The notes: a model not told the origin generated them from the letters alone. A stretch of 64,000 nt of DNA from Streptomyces sp. NBC_01381 (GCF_026340305.1 NZ_JAPEPI010000001.1:186001-250000), one strand, 5' to 3'. Counted from the stretch's first letter, positions 1-7,920 are shown. Numbers and translations: made by a program.

Positions 1-894
1 CAGTCCCTGCTCGGCGCGCGGGACGCGGACGAGCGAATCGGACGACATAGGGCGGTAGTTGGCGGCGATCGCAGCCGGGACGCCCGCCTGGTAGTGGTTG
101 CCGTGCACGAGGAGCCCGTCCGTCGGATACATCCAGCCGTGCCCGGCGGGTGTCGTCTCCAGGTCGACGGCGAAGCCCTCGCGGCAGGTCAGCAGGGCGT
201 TGGACGCGATGTGGGCGCGGGTGCGGCAGAGCACGTCCAGGGCGTCGGTGATGGTGTGCTGGTCCAGGACGCTGCGGCGTACGACGGTCTGGGGCAGCCC
301 GATGGCGTCGCTGAAGCGGCCGCCGAGGCCGTTCGCGTTGAGCGCGATGCCCGCCGAGTTGGCGCCCTGGCGGCCGATCTGGCCCGCCTCGACCTGCATG
401 ATCAGGGTCGGGTGCGGGGGCTGGACGATGCGGAGCATGACGACGGTGTCGGCGACCCCGGCGCGCCAGTCCCAGTTCTGCCCGGCCCAGACGTGACCGT
501 CCCCGCTGGCCTCCCCGTACGCGGCGAAGGAGGTGCAGCCCTCGGCGGGCTCCTCGTCTTCTGCGTCTTCTGTGTCCTCTGCCTTCATGTCGGCGAAGGA
601 GCGGTCGTAGATGACCTCGCCGCGGGCGTTGAGGGCGAGGATGTCGGGGAGGTCGACTCCGGCGCCCTCGGCGATGCCGCGCATCTCCTCCAGGAGGTGG
701 GGGGCGTAATCGCGGACCGGCTCCAGCCAGCGGGCGGCGCGGGTGGCGACCTGGGTCCAGGTCAGGCCCGAGGACTGGCCGAACGCCTCCTCGTAGTAGG
801 CGAGTGCGGCGTGCAGCTGCGGGCGGACGGCTTCGCCGTACTGGTGGCCGCGTTCGATCGGGGTGCCGGATATCTCGATGAGGGGCAGTGCCAT
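1..894 (-). CDS. C45-family acyltransferase/peptidase, 3' end cut by window edge
   Basis: This looks like an acyl-CoA:6-aminopenicillanate acyltransferase-type (peptidase C45) Ntn hydrolase. Such proteins cut themselves and then act as acyltransferases or amidohydrolases. About 298 codons are visible and the C-terminus lies outside the window. The conserved Gly-Cys autoprocessing site is seen as EGCTSFAAYG near residue 120, so Cys120 would become the N-terminal nucleophile. It is followed by GQNWDW, usual in this family. A low-complexity acidic stretch (ten Glu/Asp within about 17 residues) sits just before the cleavage site and may be a disordered linker. The ATG start at 894 is preceded by a GAGGAGAAC ribosome site. 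The gene is divergent from an RpiR regulator across about 110 bp that contains a palindrome, so control by that regulator is likely. The substrate is unknown; penicillin chemistry should not be assumed. Confidence 0.85.
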   Translation of the reverse strand, partial: MALPLIEISGTPIERGHQYGEAVRPQLHAALAYYEEAFGQSSGLTWTQVATRAARWLEPVRDYAPHLLEEMRGIAEGAGVDLPDILALNARGEVIYDRSFADMKAEDTEDAEDEEPAEGCTSFAAYGEASGDGHVWAGQNWDWRAGVADTVVMLRIVQPPHPTLIMQVEAGQIGRQGANSAGIALNANGLGGRFSDAIGLPQTVVRRSVLDQHTITDALDVLCRTRAHIASNALLTCREGFAVDLETTPAGHGWMYPTDGLLVHGNHYQAGVPAAIAANYRPMSSDSLVRVPRAEQGL

Positions 895-920
895 TGTTCT
901 CCTCGCGGCGGAGAGCTGTT

Positions 921-934
921 GTAACGTGCGTTAC
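921..934. promoter_or_regulatory. Inverted repeat GTAAC-N4-GTTAC, probable RpiR operator
   Basis: The sequence GTAACGTGCGTTAC is a perfect 5-bp inverted repeat with a 4-bp spacer. It lies between the divergent C45 acyltransferase and RpiR genes. A degenerate second half-site (AGTAACGTCC) follows about 35 bp downstream. Position and symmetry suggest the binding site of the RpiR protein, but this is inference. Confidence 0.5.
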
Positions 935-1003
935 GAAGAACTCTCCTTTTGGAATGCGTTGCCCAGGAGAGTAACGTCCATCACACGAGAGTCAATAGCT
1001 GTA

Positions 1004-1924
1004 ATGGAAATTTCAGAGGGTGGGACGGAAGAGGCCGGGGCGTCCGGCGGAGCGGGCCTCGCCCGGCTGCGGGCCGCCGTGCGCGACCAGTGGGAGACGC
1101 TGTCGGCGTCCGAGCGGGCCGTCGCCCAGTACCTGGTCAGCGCCCCCGCGGAGTCGCTCCTCTTCGCCAGCGCGCAGGAGCTGGGCTCGGCGAGCGGCAC
1201 CAGCAACGCGACGGTCGTGCGCGCCCTGCAGCGCCTCGGCTATGCGGGCCTGCCCGCGCTCAAGCGTGAGCTGGCGTCGGACTTCACCTCGGCGGTGGCG
1301 CCGGAGGTGCGTCTGAAGCAGCGCATCGCGCATGTGGGCCGGGACCTGGACGGCATCTGGGGCGACGTCTTCGACGAGGCGCAGGAGCGCATCGAGCACG
1401 CGCGGCGGCTTACGCCGGGCGAGGCGCTGCGAGACGCGGTCGGCATCCTCGCCGAAGCCCCCGAGATCCACTGCTACGGCATCGCGGCGTCCGAACTGGC
1501 CGCGCGGCACCTGGCGTTGGCGCTCGGCAGGATCGGCCGCAGGGCGCGGTACTTCGGCGACACGGGGTTCGCTTTGGCCGACCGTCTGCTCGCCGTGCGG
1601 CAGGGCGACGCGGTGGTGATCTTCCAGCCGGGGCGCGAGCTGACCGAGCTGACGGTGCTGATAGAGCGGGCGCGGGCGGTCGGGGCGCGGGTTGTCCTCG
1701 TCACGGACGAGTTGGCCGAGCTTTACGGGCCGCGGGTGGATGCGGTGCTGACAGCTCCGCATACGCCGACCGGGATCACCACGGAGGCGTTGACGGCGCT
1801 GGTCGTGGCCGATGCGTTGTTGCTGGCGCTGGCCACGCTGGATGAGGCTCGGGCGGTGGATACCTCGCATCAACTTACTGCTCTGCGGGAGCAGTTGTTG
1901 GGGCCTAGGGTTCGTAAGGGGTAG
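1004..1924 (+). CDS. MurR/RpiR family transcriptional regulator
   Basis: This 306-residue protein has the two-domain build of the RpiR family. The N-terminal HTH_6 domain (about residues 17-95) includes SASGTSNATVVRALQRLGY, the recognition helix region. The C-terminal SIS phosphosugar-binding fold (about 125-275) includes CYGIAASELAARH and VVIFQPGRE. These regulators usually sense sugar phosphates or amino-sugar derivatives. The ATG at 1004 was chosen because the family's N-terminal domain starts just after it and the upstream in-frame extension has no recognisable character. It is divergent from the C45 acyltransferase, so that gene is its most likely target, together with its own promoter. 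The ligand cannot be read from the sequence. Confidence 0.9.
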   Translation: MEISEGGTEEAGASGGAGLARLRAAVRDQWETLSASERAVAQYLVSAPAESLLFASAQELGSASGTSNATVVRALQRLGYAGLPALKRELASDFTSAVAPEVRLKQRIAHVGRDLDGIWGDVFDEAQERIEHARRLTPGEALRDAVGILAEAPEIHCYGIAASELAARHLALALGRIGRRARYFGDTGFALADRLLAVRQGDAVVIFQPGRELTELTVLIERARAVGARVVLVTDELAELYGPRVDAVLTAPHTPTGITTEALTALVVADALLLALATLDEARAVDTSHQLTALREQLLGPRVRKG

Positions 1925-1936
1925 CAGGTCGAGTTG

Positions 1937-2016
1937 TGACTGCGGCGCCGTCGTGGCTGATCGCGCCCACGCGGCGGAGCCGCAAATGTCACAGCCCCGC
2001 GCCCCTTACGGGGCGC
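1937..2016 (-). repeat. Dispersed Streptomyces hairpin element, copy A
   Basis: Read on the minus strand, this is GCGCCCC-GTAA-GGGGCGC followed by a short arm, a GC-rich stretch and the block CAGCCACGACG. The same hairpin plus GCGAC(C/A)A(G)CCACGACG block occurs near 2973 and 48195. The TAA stop codon of the MBL-fold gene lies exactly in the loop, so the element supplies the last codons and stop of that gene. It is also well placed to act as a transcription terminator. Similar sequences are, to my knowledge, scattered through Streptomyces genomes. Confidence 0.65.
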
Positions 2017-2827
2017 TCTCGGCAGCCGCCATCCACTGGTCCAGGTCGGTCTGGGTGAACTCCGTCCACGGTGGGACTCCGGGGAGTTGGCGGAGGAGGT
2101 CGTAGGCCTCGGGGATCTGGGCTCCGCGGAGGACCGGGCAGTGGCAGCCGGCGATGACCTCGGCGTTCAGGTGCTGGAAGTCGGTGACGACCGTCCCGAA
2201 CTTCTGGGCGTCAAGCAGGGCGACCCAGGGGGAGACCAGGCGTCCGCCGAAGAACTGGCCGTCGCGGAATTCGTCCGGCGACAGCGCAGCCATTTCGGGC
2301 ATGGGGGTCGGCACGTTCGTGGCGAAGGTGTCCACGGACCACAGGACGTTGCCCTTCGGGTCGAAGAGGGCGCGGGTCGTGGGGTTGTCGTACAGGGGCG
2401 GTCGCTTGGCGACCAGGGTGCGGTCGCCCACGTCGATCGTGTCGCCGTCGGTCATGAAGCGGCACCGGTTGATCGGGGTCTCCCACTCCTCGGCCATGCG
2501 GCCGATGGAGAACCATGTCGTCAGCAGGGTCGCGTTCGGGCATTCCGCGAGGACCGCCAGGAGGTTGCCGGCGTGGTCGCGGTCGTCGTGGGTGAGGAAG
2601 ATCCACCGTACGTCCAGCGGATCCACGATGGACCAGGCCGCCTCCAGCCACTGGGAGCGCACTGCGGGCGCCCCGGTGTCCACGAGTACTGGTTCGGCTC
2701 CCCGGATCACCATCGAGTTCATCGGGAAGTGGCCGACCGGCGGGGCCTCAAGGGCCCACGGGATGACGAACGTCTCCTCGGCGATCTTGTACGGCTGCAG
2801 AAGGTCGAAACTCTCTATGGTTGTCAT
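2006..2827 (-). CDS. MBL-fold metallohydrolase with variant metal motif
   Basis: This 273-residue protein belongs to the metallo-beta-lactamase fold superfamily. The metal motif is THDDRDHAGN (about residues 79-88), HxDxDH rather than the usual HxHxDH, so the second histidine is an aspartate. Such changes are known in flavodiiron-type MBL proteins that bind iron, so metal choice and chemistry may differ from ordinary hydrolases. Further candidate ligands are in ALFDPKGNVLWSVDTFA and the C-terminal GCHCPV. There is no signal peptide, so it is probably cytoplasmic. The ATG at 2827 is followed by the expected first strand, and the stop codon lies in the loop of a repeat hairpin. The gene stands alone between two copies of that repeat. 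Substrate unknown. Confidence 0.85.
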   Translation of the reverse strand: MTTIESFDLLQPYKIAEETFVIPWALEAPPVGHFPMNSMVIRGAEPVLVDTGAPAVRSQWLEAAWSIVDPLDVRWIFLTHDDRDHAGNLLAVLAECPNATLLTTWFSIGRMAEEWETPINRCRFMTDGDTIDVGDRTLVAKRPPLYDNPTTRALFDPKGNVLWSVDTFATNVPTPMPEMAALSPDEFRDGQFFGGRLVSPWVALLDAQKFGTVVTDFQHLNAEVIAGCHCPVLRGAQIPEAYDLLRQLPGVPPWTEFTQTDLDQWMAAAESAP

Positions 2828-2972
2828 CGCTACTCCCTAGGACGGAGTCGCCGCAGCCTCCATAAATCCAGTGCAGCCCCGCGCCGTGCTGTCGTCAAAC
2901 GCAGAACACGTGACGACCGGCTTCAGAACACCACCTAAGCGGTCTTGTCGAAGTCCGCTGCGGGTCGGCAGT

Positions 2973-3026
2973 GCCCCGAAAGGGGCGCGGGGAACTGCGC
3001 GACCAGCCACGACGGACCCGCGGACG
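2973..3026 (+). repeat. Dispersed Streptomyces hairpin element, copy B
   Basis: The hairpin GCCCC-GAAA-GGGGC is followed by GCGGGGAACTGCGCGACCAG and CCACGACGGACCCGC. It matches copy C near 48195 almost base for base through the CCACGACG block. It lies in the gap between the end of the XRE-cupin gene and the start of the MBL gene, where it can serve as a terminator for the XRE-cupin transcript. Confidence 0.7.
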
Positions 3027-3050
3027 AGTACCGCACTTCCCGCGGAGCGC

Positions 3051-3629
3051 TTAGCTGTGCTGCATCACCAGCACGAAACTCGTCCCCGGCTCCAGCGCCT
3101 CGTACAGATGCGGGACGTCTCCCCGGTACGACATGTAATCCCCTGCCGCCAGCTCCACCGTCTCGCCTCGTGGCCCCGCCAGCAGTCGGCCCGTGCTGAC
3201 GACCAGGTGCTCCACCGAGCCGGGGATGTGCGCGTCGGACTCCCGCGCCGAGCCCGGCTCCATCGCGCCGTGGTAGATGTCGCGCCGCACCCCGGCCGGG
3301 CCCGGTGACAGCAACGTGCCCGCGTACGAGGCCTGTTCGGCGTGCATGGTCGGGCCCTCCCCCGCGCGGATCACCGTGACGGCGGGTGCGGGCGACTCCA
3401 CGAGCACGCTGAACGGCACCCCCAGCGCCACGGCGAGCGCCCACAACGTCTCGATCCCGGGGTTGCCGGTGGCCGCCTCCAGCTGCGAAAGCGTCGACTT
3501 CGCGATCCCGGCCCGCTTGGCCAGCTCGGAGAGGGAGATCCCCGCCTTGGCCCGCTCCCGGCGCAGCGCGGCCGCGACCCACTCACGGGGCAGCCGGGAT
3601 CGGGCGGCGTCGCCCTTGCCGTCAGTCAT
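3051..3629 (-). CDS. XRE family regulator with C-terminal cupin sensor domain
   Basis: This 192-residue protein joins an N-terminal XRE/Cro helix-turn-helix (about residues 16-70, ISLSELAKRAGIAKSTLSQL) to a cupin fold (about 110-190, ending SYRGDVPHLYEAL). It resembles the HipB/YdcN-type regulators that often sit beside amino acid transporters. It is divergent from azlC-azlD, so regulation of that branched-chain amino acid type exporter is a reasonable inference. The ATG at 3629 fits the usual N-terminus; an upstream in-frame extension is very Arg-rich and spurious. The intergenic region holds the inverted repeat CGTTCG-N6-CGAACG. Confidence 0.88.
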   Translation of the reverse strand: MTDGKGDAARSRLPREWVAAALRRERAKAGISLSELAKRAGIAKSTLSQLEAATGNPGIETLWALAVALGVPFSVLVESPAPAVTVIRAGEGPTMHAEQASYAGTLLSPGPAGVRRDIYHGAMEPGSARESDAHIPGSVEHLVVSTGRLLAGPRGETVELAAGDYMSYRGDVPHLYEALEPGTSFVLVMQHS

Positions 3630-3679
3630 GCCGTACCGCTCTCTCTCACTGCTCGATCGTTCGCTACAAGGGACCATTC

Positions 3680-3697
3680 GTTCGGCTTGACGAACGG
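3680..3697. promoter_or_regulatory. Inverted repeat CGTTCG-N6-CGAACG between XRE-cupin and azlC
   Basis: A perfect 6-bp inverted repeat lies in the 94-bp divergent promoter region, with further dyad character outside it (GGGACC on the left, GGGACCC on the right). It is the best candidate for the XRE-cupin operator controlling both directions. Confidence 0.45.
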
Positions 3698-3723
3698 GAC
3701 CCTTCCCGCCCATCCTACGACGT

Positions 3724-4506
3724 ATGCGTTCGCCACACCGAACAGACAGCCCGCCCGACCGAACGAACGAGGGTTTCGTCCGGCTCTCCCACCTCCCCCG
3801 CGGCGTCCTGCGCGACATCGCCCTCGTCTGGCTCGCCGACGCCGTCGTCGGCGTCTCCTTCGGCGCGATCGCCGTCGCCGGCGGGCTACCGGTGTGGGTG
3901 CCGGTGCTGATGTCACTGCTCGTGTACGCGGGCTCCGCCCAGTTCAGCGCGGTCGGGATCCTCGCGGCGGGCGGCGGTCCGGTGGCCGCGGCGGCGACCG
4001 GTCTGCTGCTCAACTCCCGTACGGCGGCGTTCAGTCTGGCCGTGGCCGACAGCCTCGGGCGGTCCTGGGCCGCACGGCTCGTGGGCGCGCATCTGATCAC
4101 CGACGAGACGGCGGCGTTCGTCCTCGCACAGCCCGACCAGAAGCGGCGCAAGGCGGCGTTCTGGATATCCGGGGTCGGCCTGTTCGCCGTATGGAACGTC
4201 AGCGTGCTCGGCGGCGCGCTCGCCGGTTCCGCGATCGGCGACACCGCCCGCTTCGGGCTCGACGCAGCGTTCCCGGCCGTACTCCTCGCCCTGGTCCTGC
4301 CCGCGCTGCGGGCCGACAGCATGACGCGGCGGGCCGCGGCCGCCGGTGCCGTGATCGCGGTGGCCGCGACGCCGCTGCTGCCCGCCGGGGTGCCGGTGCT
4401 GCTCGCCCTGCTCGGCCTGCTCGCCGCGCGGCGCGGGCCGAGCCGCCCCGCCCGTTCCGCTCCCCGCCGCACCACCCGCCGCACCACCCCGAGGAGCGCC
4501 TCGTGA
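3724..4506 (+). CDS. azlC: AzlC family branched-chain amino acid exporter, large subunit
   Basis: This 260-residue membrane protein has the AzlC pattern. RGVLRDIALVWLADAVVGVS and FGAIAVAGGLPVW form the first helix region, SLLVYAGSAQFSAVG is the family signature, and LLNSRTAAFSLAVADSLG follows, with several further membrane segments. AzlC works with the small subunit AzlD to export branched-chain amino acids or analogues. The stop codon overlaps the azlD GTG start by 4 bp, so translation is coupled. The C-terminal tail is Arg/Thr-rich and cytoplasmic. Divergence from an XRE-cupin regulator suggests ligand-responsive control. Confidence 0.9.
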   Translation: MRSPHRTDSPPDRTNEGFVRLSHLPRGVLRDIALVWLADAVVGVSFGAIAVAGGLPVWVPVLMSLLVYAGSAQFSAVGILAAGGGPVAAAATGLLLNSRTAAFSLAVADSLGRSWAARLVGAHLITDETAAFVLAQPDQKRRKAAFWISGVGLFAVWNVSVLGGALAGSAIGDTARFGLDAAFPAVLLALVLPALRADSMTRRAAAAGAVIAVAATPLLPAGVPVLLALLGLLAARRGPSRPARSAPRRTTRRTTPRSAS

Positions 4507-4817
4507 ACGCCCAGCTCGCCTGCGTCCTCGTCCTCGCCGCGGGAACGTACGTCTTCCGCCTGGCCGGACCCGTACTGCACGGCCGCATCGAACTCCCCGC
4601 CCGCGTGCAGGAGTTGCTGACCATCGGCGCCACGGTCCTGCTCGTCGCACTGCTCGCCACGGGCGCGCTCACCGAGGGCGGCGGCCCCGCCGGATGGGCC
4701 CGCCCGCTCGGCGTCCTGGCCGGCGGCGTACTCGCCTGGCGCAAGGCGCCGTTCGCCGTGGTCGTGATCGGCGCCGCGGGGACTACTGCCTTGCTGCGTC
4801 TCGCGGGGGTTGCGTAG
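4503..4817 (+). CDS. azlD: AzlD family branched-chain amino acid exporter, small subunit
   Basis: This 104-residue protein has three or four predicted membrane helices and the AzlD signature LAAGTYVFRLAGPVL at the N-terminus. It starts with GTG inside the azlC stop region (GTGA overlap), which fixes the start and shows translational coupling. It forms the exporter with AzlC. Its last 35 bp overlap the end of the convergent acyl-CoA synthetase gene. Confidence 0.88.
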   Translation: MNAQLACVLVLAAGTYVFRLAGPVLHGRIELPARVQELLTIGATVLLVALLATGALTEGGGPAGWARPLGVLAGGVLAWRKAPFAVVVIGAAGTTALLRLAGVA

Positions 4818-6615
4818 CCCCGTCCGGTGTGCCGCCCCCGGAGCTGTACAGCGCGTCCACGACCCCCGCGTACCGCTCGGCCACCGCACGCCTGCGCACC
4901 TTCAGGCTCGGCGTGAGCAGTCCCTCCTCCACCGTGAAGTCCTCGTCCAGGAGCGCGAATTCGCGGATGCGGGCCGGGCGCGAGACCTCCGCGTTGGCCG
5001 CGTCCACCGCATCCTGGACCAGGGCGCGGACGCGGGGGTCGCGGGACGGCGGGAGGGTGAGCCGTACGCCCTCGCGTCCCGCCCACCCGGCGACCTCCTC
5101 CGCGTCCAGGGTGATGAGGGCCACCGGGTAGGGGCGGTGGTCGCCCACCATCACCGCGCGTGACACGAAACGCGAGCGTTGGACGGCCAGTTCACTCAGC
5201 GATGGCGTGATGTTCTTGCCGCCCGACGTGATGATCAGGTCCTTCTTGCGGCCGGTCACGGAGAGATAGCCGTCGGCGTCGACGGCACCCAAGTCGCCCG
5301 TGTGCAGCCACCCTTCGGCGTCCAGCACCTGCTGGGTGGCGTCCGGGTCCGCGTGGTAGCCCGGGAAGACCATCTCGCCCCGGGCGAGTATCTCCCCGTC
5401 ATCGGCGATGCGGACCTCGCAGCCGTCGACGGGACGGCCGACCGTGCCGTACCGCACCGCGCCCGGATGGTTGAGGCTGATGACCCCGGCCGACTCGGTC
5501 ATCCCGTATCCCTCGAAGACCGCTATGCCGCAGGCCCGCAGGAAGTCGACGACATGCGGCGCGATGGGGGCGCCGCCGGTCAGCGCCCATCGGACGCGGC
5601 CCCCGAGCGCCTGCCGGACCGGGCCGTACAGCGACTTTTCGGCGGCTTCGTACGCGTCCTGGAGGCCGGGCGGCAGGGCGTCGTCCGCGGCGAGGACCCC
5701 GATGCGTACGGCTTCTTCGAAGCGTGCGCCGCCACCGGGTGCGGACTCCGCGAGGGAGCGGACGACCGCGTACACCTTCTCGAACAGGCGTGGCACGGAC
5801 GGCAGATGGGTGGGGCTCACCTCGGCGAGTTCGGTGACGACGTTCTCGATCGCGCCGCCGAAGAAGCAGAGCTCGCCGCCCTCGATGAGCGTGGTGAACT
5901 CGATGAGCTGGGCCAGCAGATGGGCCAGCGGGAGATAGAGGTACGTCGCGTCACCGGGGCCGCCCTCGATGAGGGGCAGCGTGGCGGACTGGACGGCGCC
6001 CAGGTTGGCGTGGGTGAGGAGGCAGCCCTTCGGCGGTCCTGTCGTACCGGAGGTGTAGATGATGGTGGCCAGGTCGTCGGGGACGCGTTCGCGGGCGCGG
6101 GCCGGCAGGGCGGCGGTGTCCGACGGCTCGCCCCCCGGCCCCGGCCCCACCCCTGCACCCGCACCCGCTCCCTCCCCCTCCGGGACTTCCGTCATCAGCA
6201 GCACATGCCGCACCCCGGTCAGCCGGGCCCGCAGCCGCTCGATCTTCGCCGCCTGCGCCGCGTCCTCGCAGATCACCACCGAGGCCCCGCTGTCTCCCAG
6301 GACCCAGACGACCTCCTCGTCGCCCGCCGTCGGGTAGACGGGGACGACGACCGCGCCCGCCGCGAAGGTGCCGAAGTGGGCGTAGGTCCACTCCGGGCAG
6401 GTCTCGGCGAGGATCGCCACGCGGTCGTCCGCGCGGACGCCGAGAGCGAGCAGCCGCTGCCCGAAGTCCCGCACGCGGTCCCGGAGTTGCTCGTAATCGA
6501 CCTGCTCCCACGCCCCGCCTTCGGTCTTGCGGCGGAGGGCGGGCAGCTTGCCGTGCCGGTCGGCCGCCCACTCGGCGAGGACGGCCAGGGTCTCGGGGCG
6601 CTCGGTCGGCTGCAT
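4783..6615 (-). CDS. Long-chain fatty acid--CoA ligase (AMP-forming)
   Basis: This 610-residue protein is an ANL-superfamily adenylating enzyme that activates fatty acids with ATP and CoA. Core motifs are present: the P-loop IYTSGTTGPPKGCLL, GYGMTESAGV, and the hinge TGDLGAVDADGYLSVTGRKK followed by DLIITSGGKNITP, which carries the hinge and binding residues. The N-terminal ETLAVLAEWAADRHG is typical of the FadD15-type group. The ATG at 6615 (MQPTERPETL) was chosen; the in-frame reading extends much further upstream without family similarity. A second paralogue lies at 17-19 kb in a fatty-acid block. The 3' end overlaps azlD tail to tail. Confidence 0.9.
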   Translation of the reverse strand: MQPTERPETLAVLAEWAADRHGKLPALRRKTEGGAWEQVDYEQLRDRVRDFGQRLLALGVRADDRVAILAETCPEWTYAHFGTFAAGAVVVPVYPTAGDEEVVWVLGDSGASVVICEDAAQAAKIERLRARLTGVRHVLLMTEVPEGEGAGAGAGVGPGPGGEPSDTAALPARARERVPDDLATIIYTSGTTGPPKGCLLTHANLGAVQSATLPLIEGGPGDATYLYLPLAHLLAQLIEFTTLIEGGELCFFGGAIENVVTELAEVSPTHLPSVPRLFEKVYAVVRSLAESAPGGGARFEEAVRIGVLAADDALPPGLQDAYEAAEKSLYGPVRQALGGRVRWALTGGAPIAPHVVDFLRACGIAVFEGYGMTESAGVISLNHPGAVRYGTVGRPVDGCEVRIADDGEILARGEMVFPGYHADPDATQQVLDAEGWLHTGDLGAVDADGYLSVTGRKKDLIITSGGKNITPSLSELAVQRSRFVSRAVMVGDHRPYPVALITLDAEEVAGWAGREGVRLTLPPSRDPRVRALVQDAVDAANAEVSRPARIREFALLDEDFTVEEGLLTPSLKVRRRAVAERYAGVVDALYSSGGGTPDGATQPPRDAARQ

Positions 6616-6902
6616 GTGTACGACGCTAGGGACACCGCGGCACTTCGCGGGATGACGGGAAACGTCAGCGGGGTTGGCCGGGAAGCTCAGCGGGACCCCC
6701 GCGACCCCCCGCGACTCCACGGCGCAACTCGCCGCAAGTGCCAAAGGTTTGACCGCAAGGCTCAGAAGATCCTCAAAACTCTTGTTGCCCCGGCCGCCCC
6801 GGCACCAGTATCCCTCCCAAGCCCGCGCCCAACGCCCCTGACCAGGGCGTAACCAGCCGGAGCGGGTGCATCGCCATGCGATGAACAAAAAGGGGAACAC
6901 AT

Positions 6903-7451
6903 ATGTCCATATCGAGAACCGTGCTGCGCACCGCCGCGGTTTCCGTTTCCGCCGCCCTCGCGCTCGCCGCGGCCGGACCCATCGCGTCCGCCACCGAGGC
7001 CGCGAACGCCCGCGCCGAGCAGCACAAGGCCGCCGCCGGTGTGCTGACGGCGGTCGCCGACGACACCGGCGCACCGCAGATCGTCGAAGAGGGTCTGGAG
7101 GAGCGACTGGGGGCGCTGCCGCAGAACCCGACGACCCAGCAGCTCGTCGAAGCGATGTACCCGGGCGACGAGGCCGCCCAGCAGGCCGCGCTCGCCAAGC
7201 TGGAGCCGCAGGGCGTGCAGCTGCGCAGCGGCTGGGACACCGCCTGGAAGGTGACCAAGTGCGTGGGCTCGATCGGCGCGTTCATCGCGGGCAACGCGCT
7301 GCTCGTCACCAAGGCCACCAAGTTCGGCGGCGTGCTCAAGGGCGCCAAGCTCATCGTGCAGGCCGGCAACAAGGAGGAGCGGATCAAGCTCCTCGTCGCC
7401 ATTTTCGGCGAAGTCACCGGCCTGTCGACCGTCGCAACGGCCTGCGGCTGA
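6903..7451 (+). CDS. Secreted protein with a two-cysteine hydrophobic C-terminal domain, unknown family
   Basis: I do not recognise this 182-residue protein. A Sec signal peptide is clear (basic MSISR, hydrophobic core, ASA cleavage region near residue 30). The mature part begins with an Ala/Glu-rich helical stretch (about 31-115). It ends with a compact Gly/Ala/Val-rich segment between two cysteines, from KCVGSIGAFIAGN to STVATACG at the very C-terminus. The spacing would allow a single disulfide closing a domain of about 62 residues. Start ATG has AGGGG eight bases upstream. The next gene, 46 bp downstream on the same strand, is a four-helix membrane protein, so the pair is probably one operon. 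A bacteriocin-like or signalling role is only a guess. Confidence 0.75.
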   Translation: MSISRTVLRTAAVSVSAALALAAAGPIASATEAANARAEQHKAAAGVLTAVADDTGAPQIVEEGLEERLGALPQNPTTQQLVEAMYPGDEAAQQAALAKLEPQGVQLRSGWDTAWKVTKCVGSIGAFIAGNALLVTKATKFGGVLKGAKLIVQAGNKEERIKLLVAIFGEVTGLSTVATACG

Positions 7452-7497
7452 GTCCGCACGTGACACGCTGCACGAGATATGTGAGGAGGCCTTGACC

Positions 7498-7869
7498 ATG
7501 GAGACCGCCTTCAAGGCATCGTTCATGCTCGCCGTGGTCGCCGAGGTCGCCCTGGTGGCCGTCCTGGTCTTCCAGGTCGCGCGCAAGGAGCGGCACGGCG
7601 GCACATCGCCGCTGGTGTTCACCGGTGGTGACGCGGTGGCCGCCGCCGCGCTGTTCGGCGGCACGATGACGCTGACCGCGCTCCTGTCGGACGGCTGGAG
7701 CGGCCTTTCGACGAGCGACATGCTGCTGTACGCGGTGACCTTCGGCATCGTCACCGCCGGATTCGCGGCGTTCCTGCGCCGGGGGGAGAGGGGGCGGCCC
7801 GAGTACGGGCGCATCGCCTTCCTGCTGCCCATCGGCTTCGGGGTGCTTGCGGGCCTGTCCGGCGTCTGA
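7498..7869 (+). CDS. Small four-helix membrane protein, partner of the secreted protein
   Basis: This 123-residue protein shows four predicted transmembrane helices: near residues 6-26 (FMLAVVAEVALVAVLVFQV), 43-65, 74-95 and 103-122. No family is recognised. The ATG at 7498 lies 8 bases after GGAGG; an upstream TTG in the same frame is only 2 bases from it and is rejected. It follows the secreted two-cysteine protein closely and a strong terminator follows it, so the two form a bicistronic unit. An immunity, export or receptor function for the secreted partner would fit the arrangement but cannot be shown from sequence. Confidence 0.75.
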   Translation: METAFKASFMLAVVAEVALVAVLVFQVARKERHGGTSPLVFTGGDAVAAAALFGGTMTLTALLSDGWSGLSTSDMLLYAVTFGIVTAGFAAFLRRGERGRPEYGRIAFLLPIGFGVLAGLSGV

Positions 7870-7880
7870 CGCCCTGGGCG

Positions 7881-7920
7881 TGCGGTGGGCGGGGGCGTAC
7901 ACGTCCCCCCGCCCACCGCA
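7881..7920 (+). terminator. Strong hairpin terminator after the secreted/membrane pair
   Basis: Two perfect 15-bp arms (TGCGGTGGGCGGGGG and its complement) flank a 10-base loop, 11 bp after the stop codon of the four-helix protein. There is no T-tract, as is common for Streptomyces terminators. Confidence 0.75.

Noticed and set aside
1..894. A beta-lactam gene cluster, suggested by the C45 acyltransferase and the IPNS-like oxygenase at 39 kb
   Set aside because: No ACV synthetase, cephalosporin genes or beta-lactamase partners are present, and the two genes are 38 kb apart among unrelated genes.
5179..6852. A 557-codon plus-strand frame opposite the acyl-CoA synthetase
   Set aside because: Antisense of a confident gene with full adenylation motifs.
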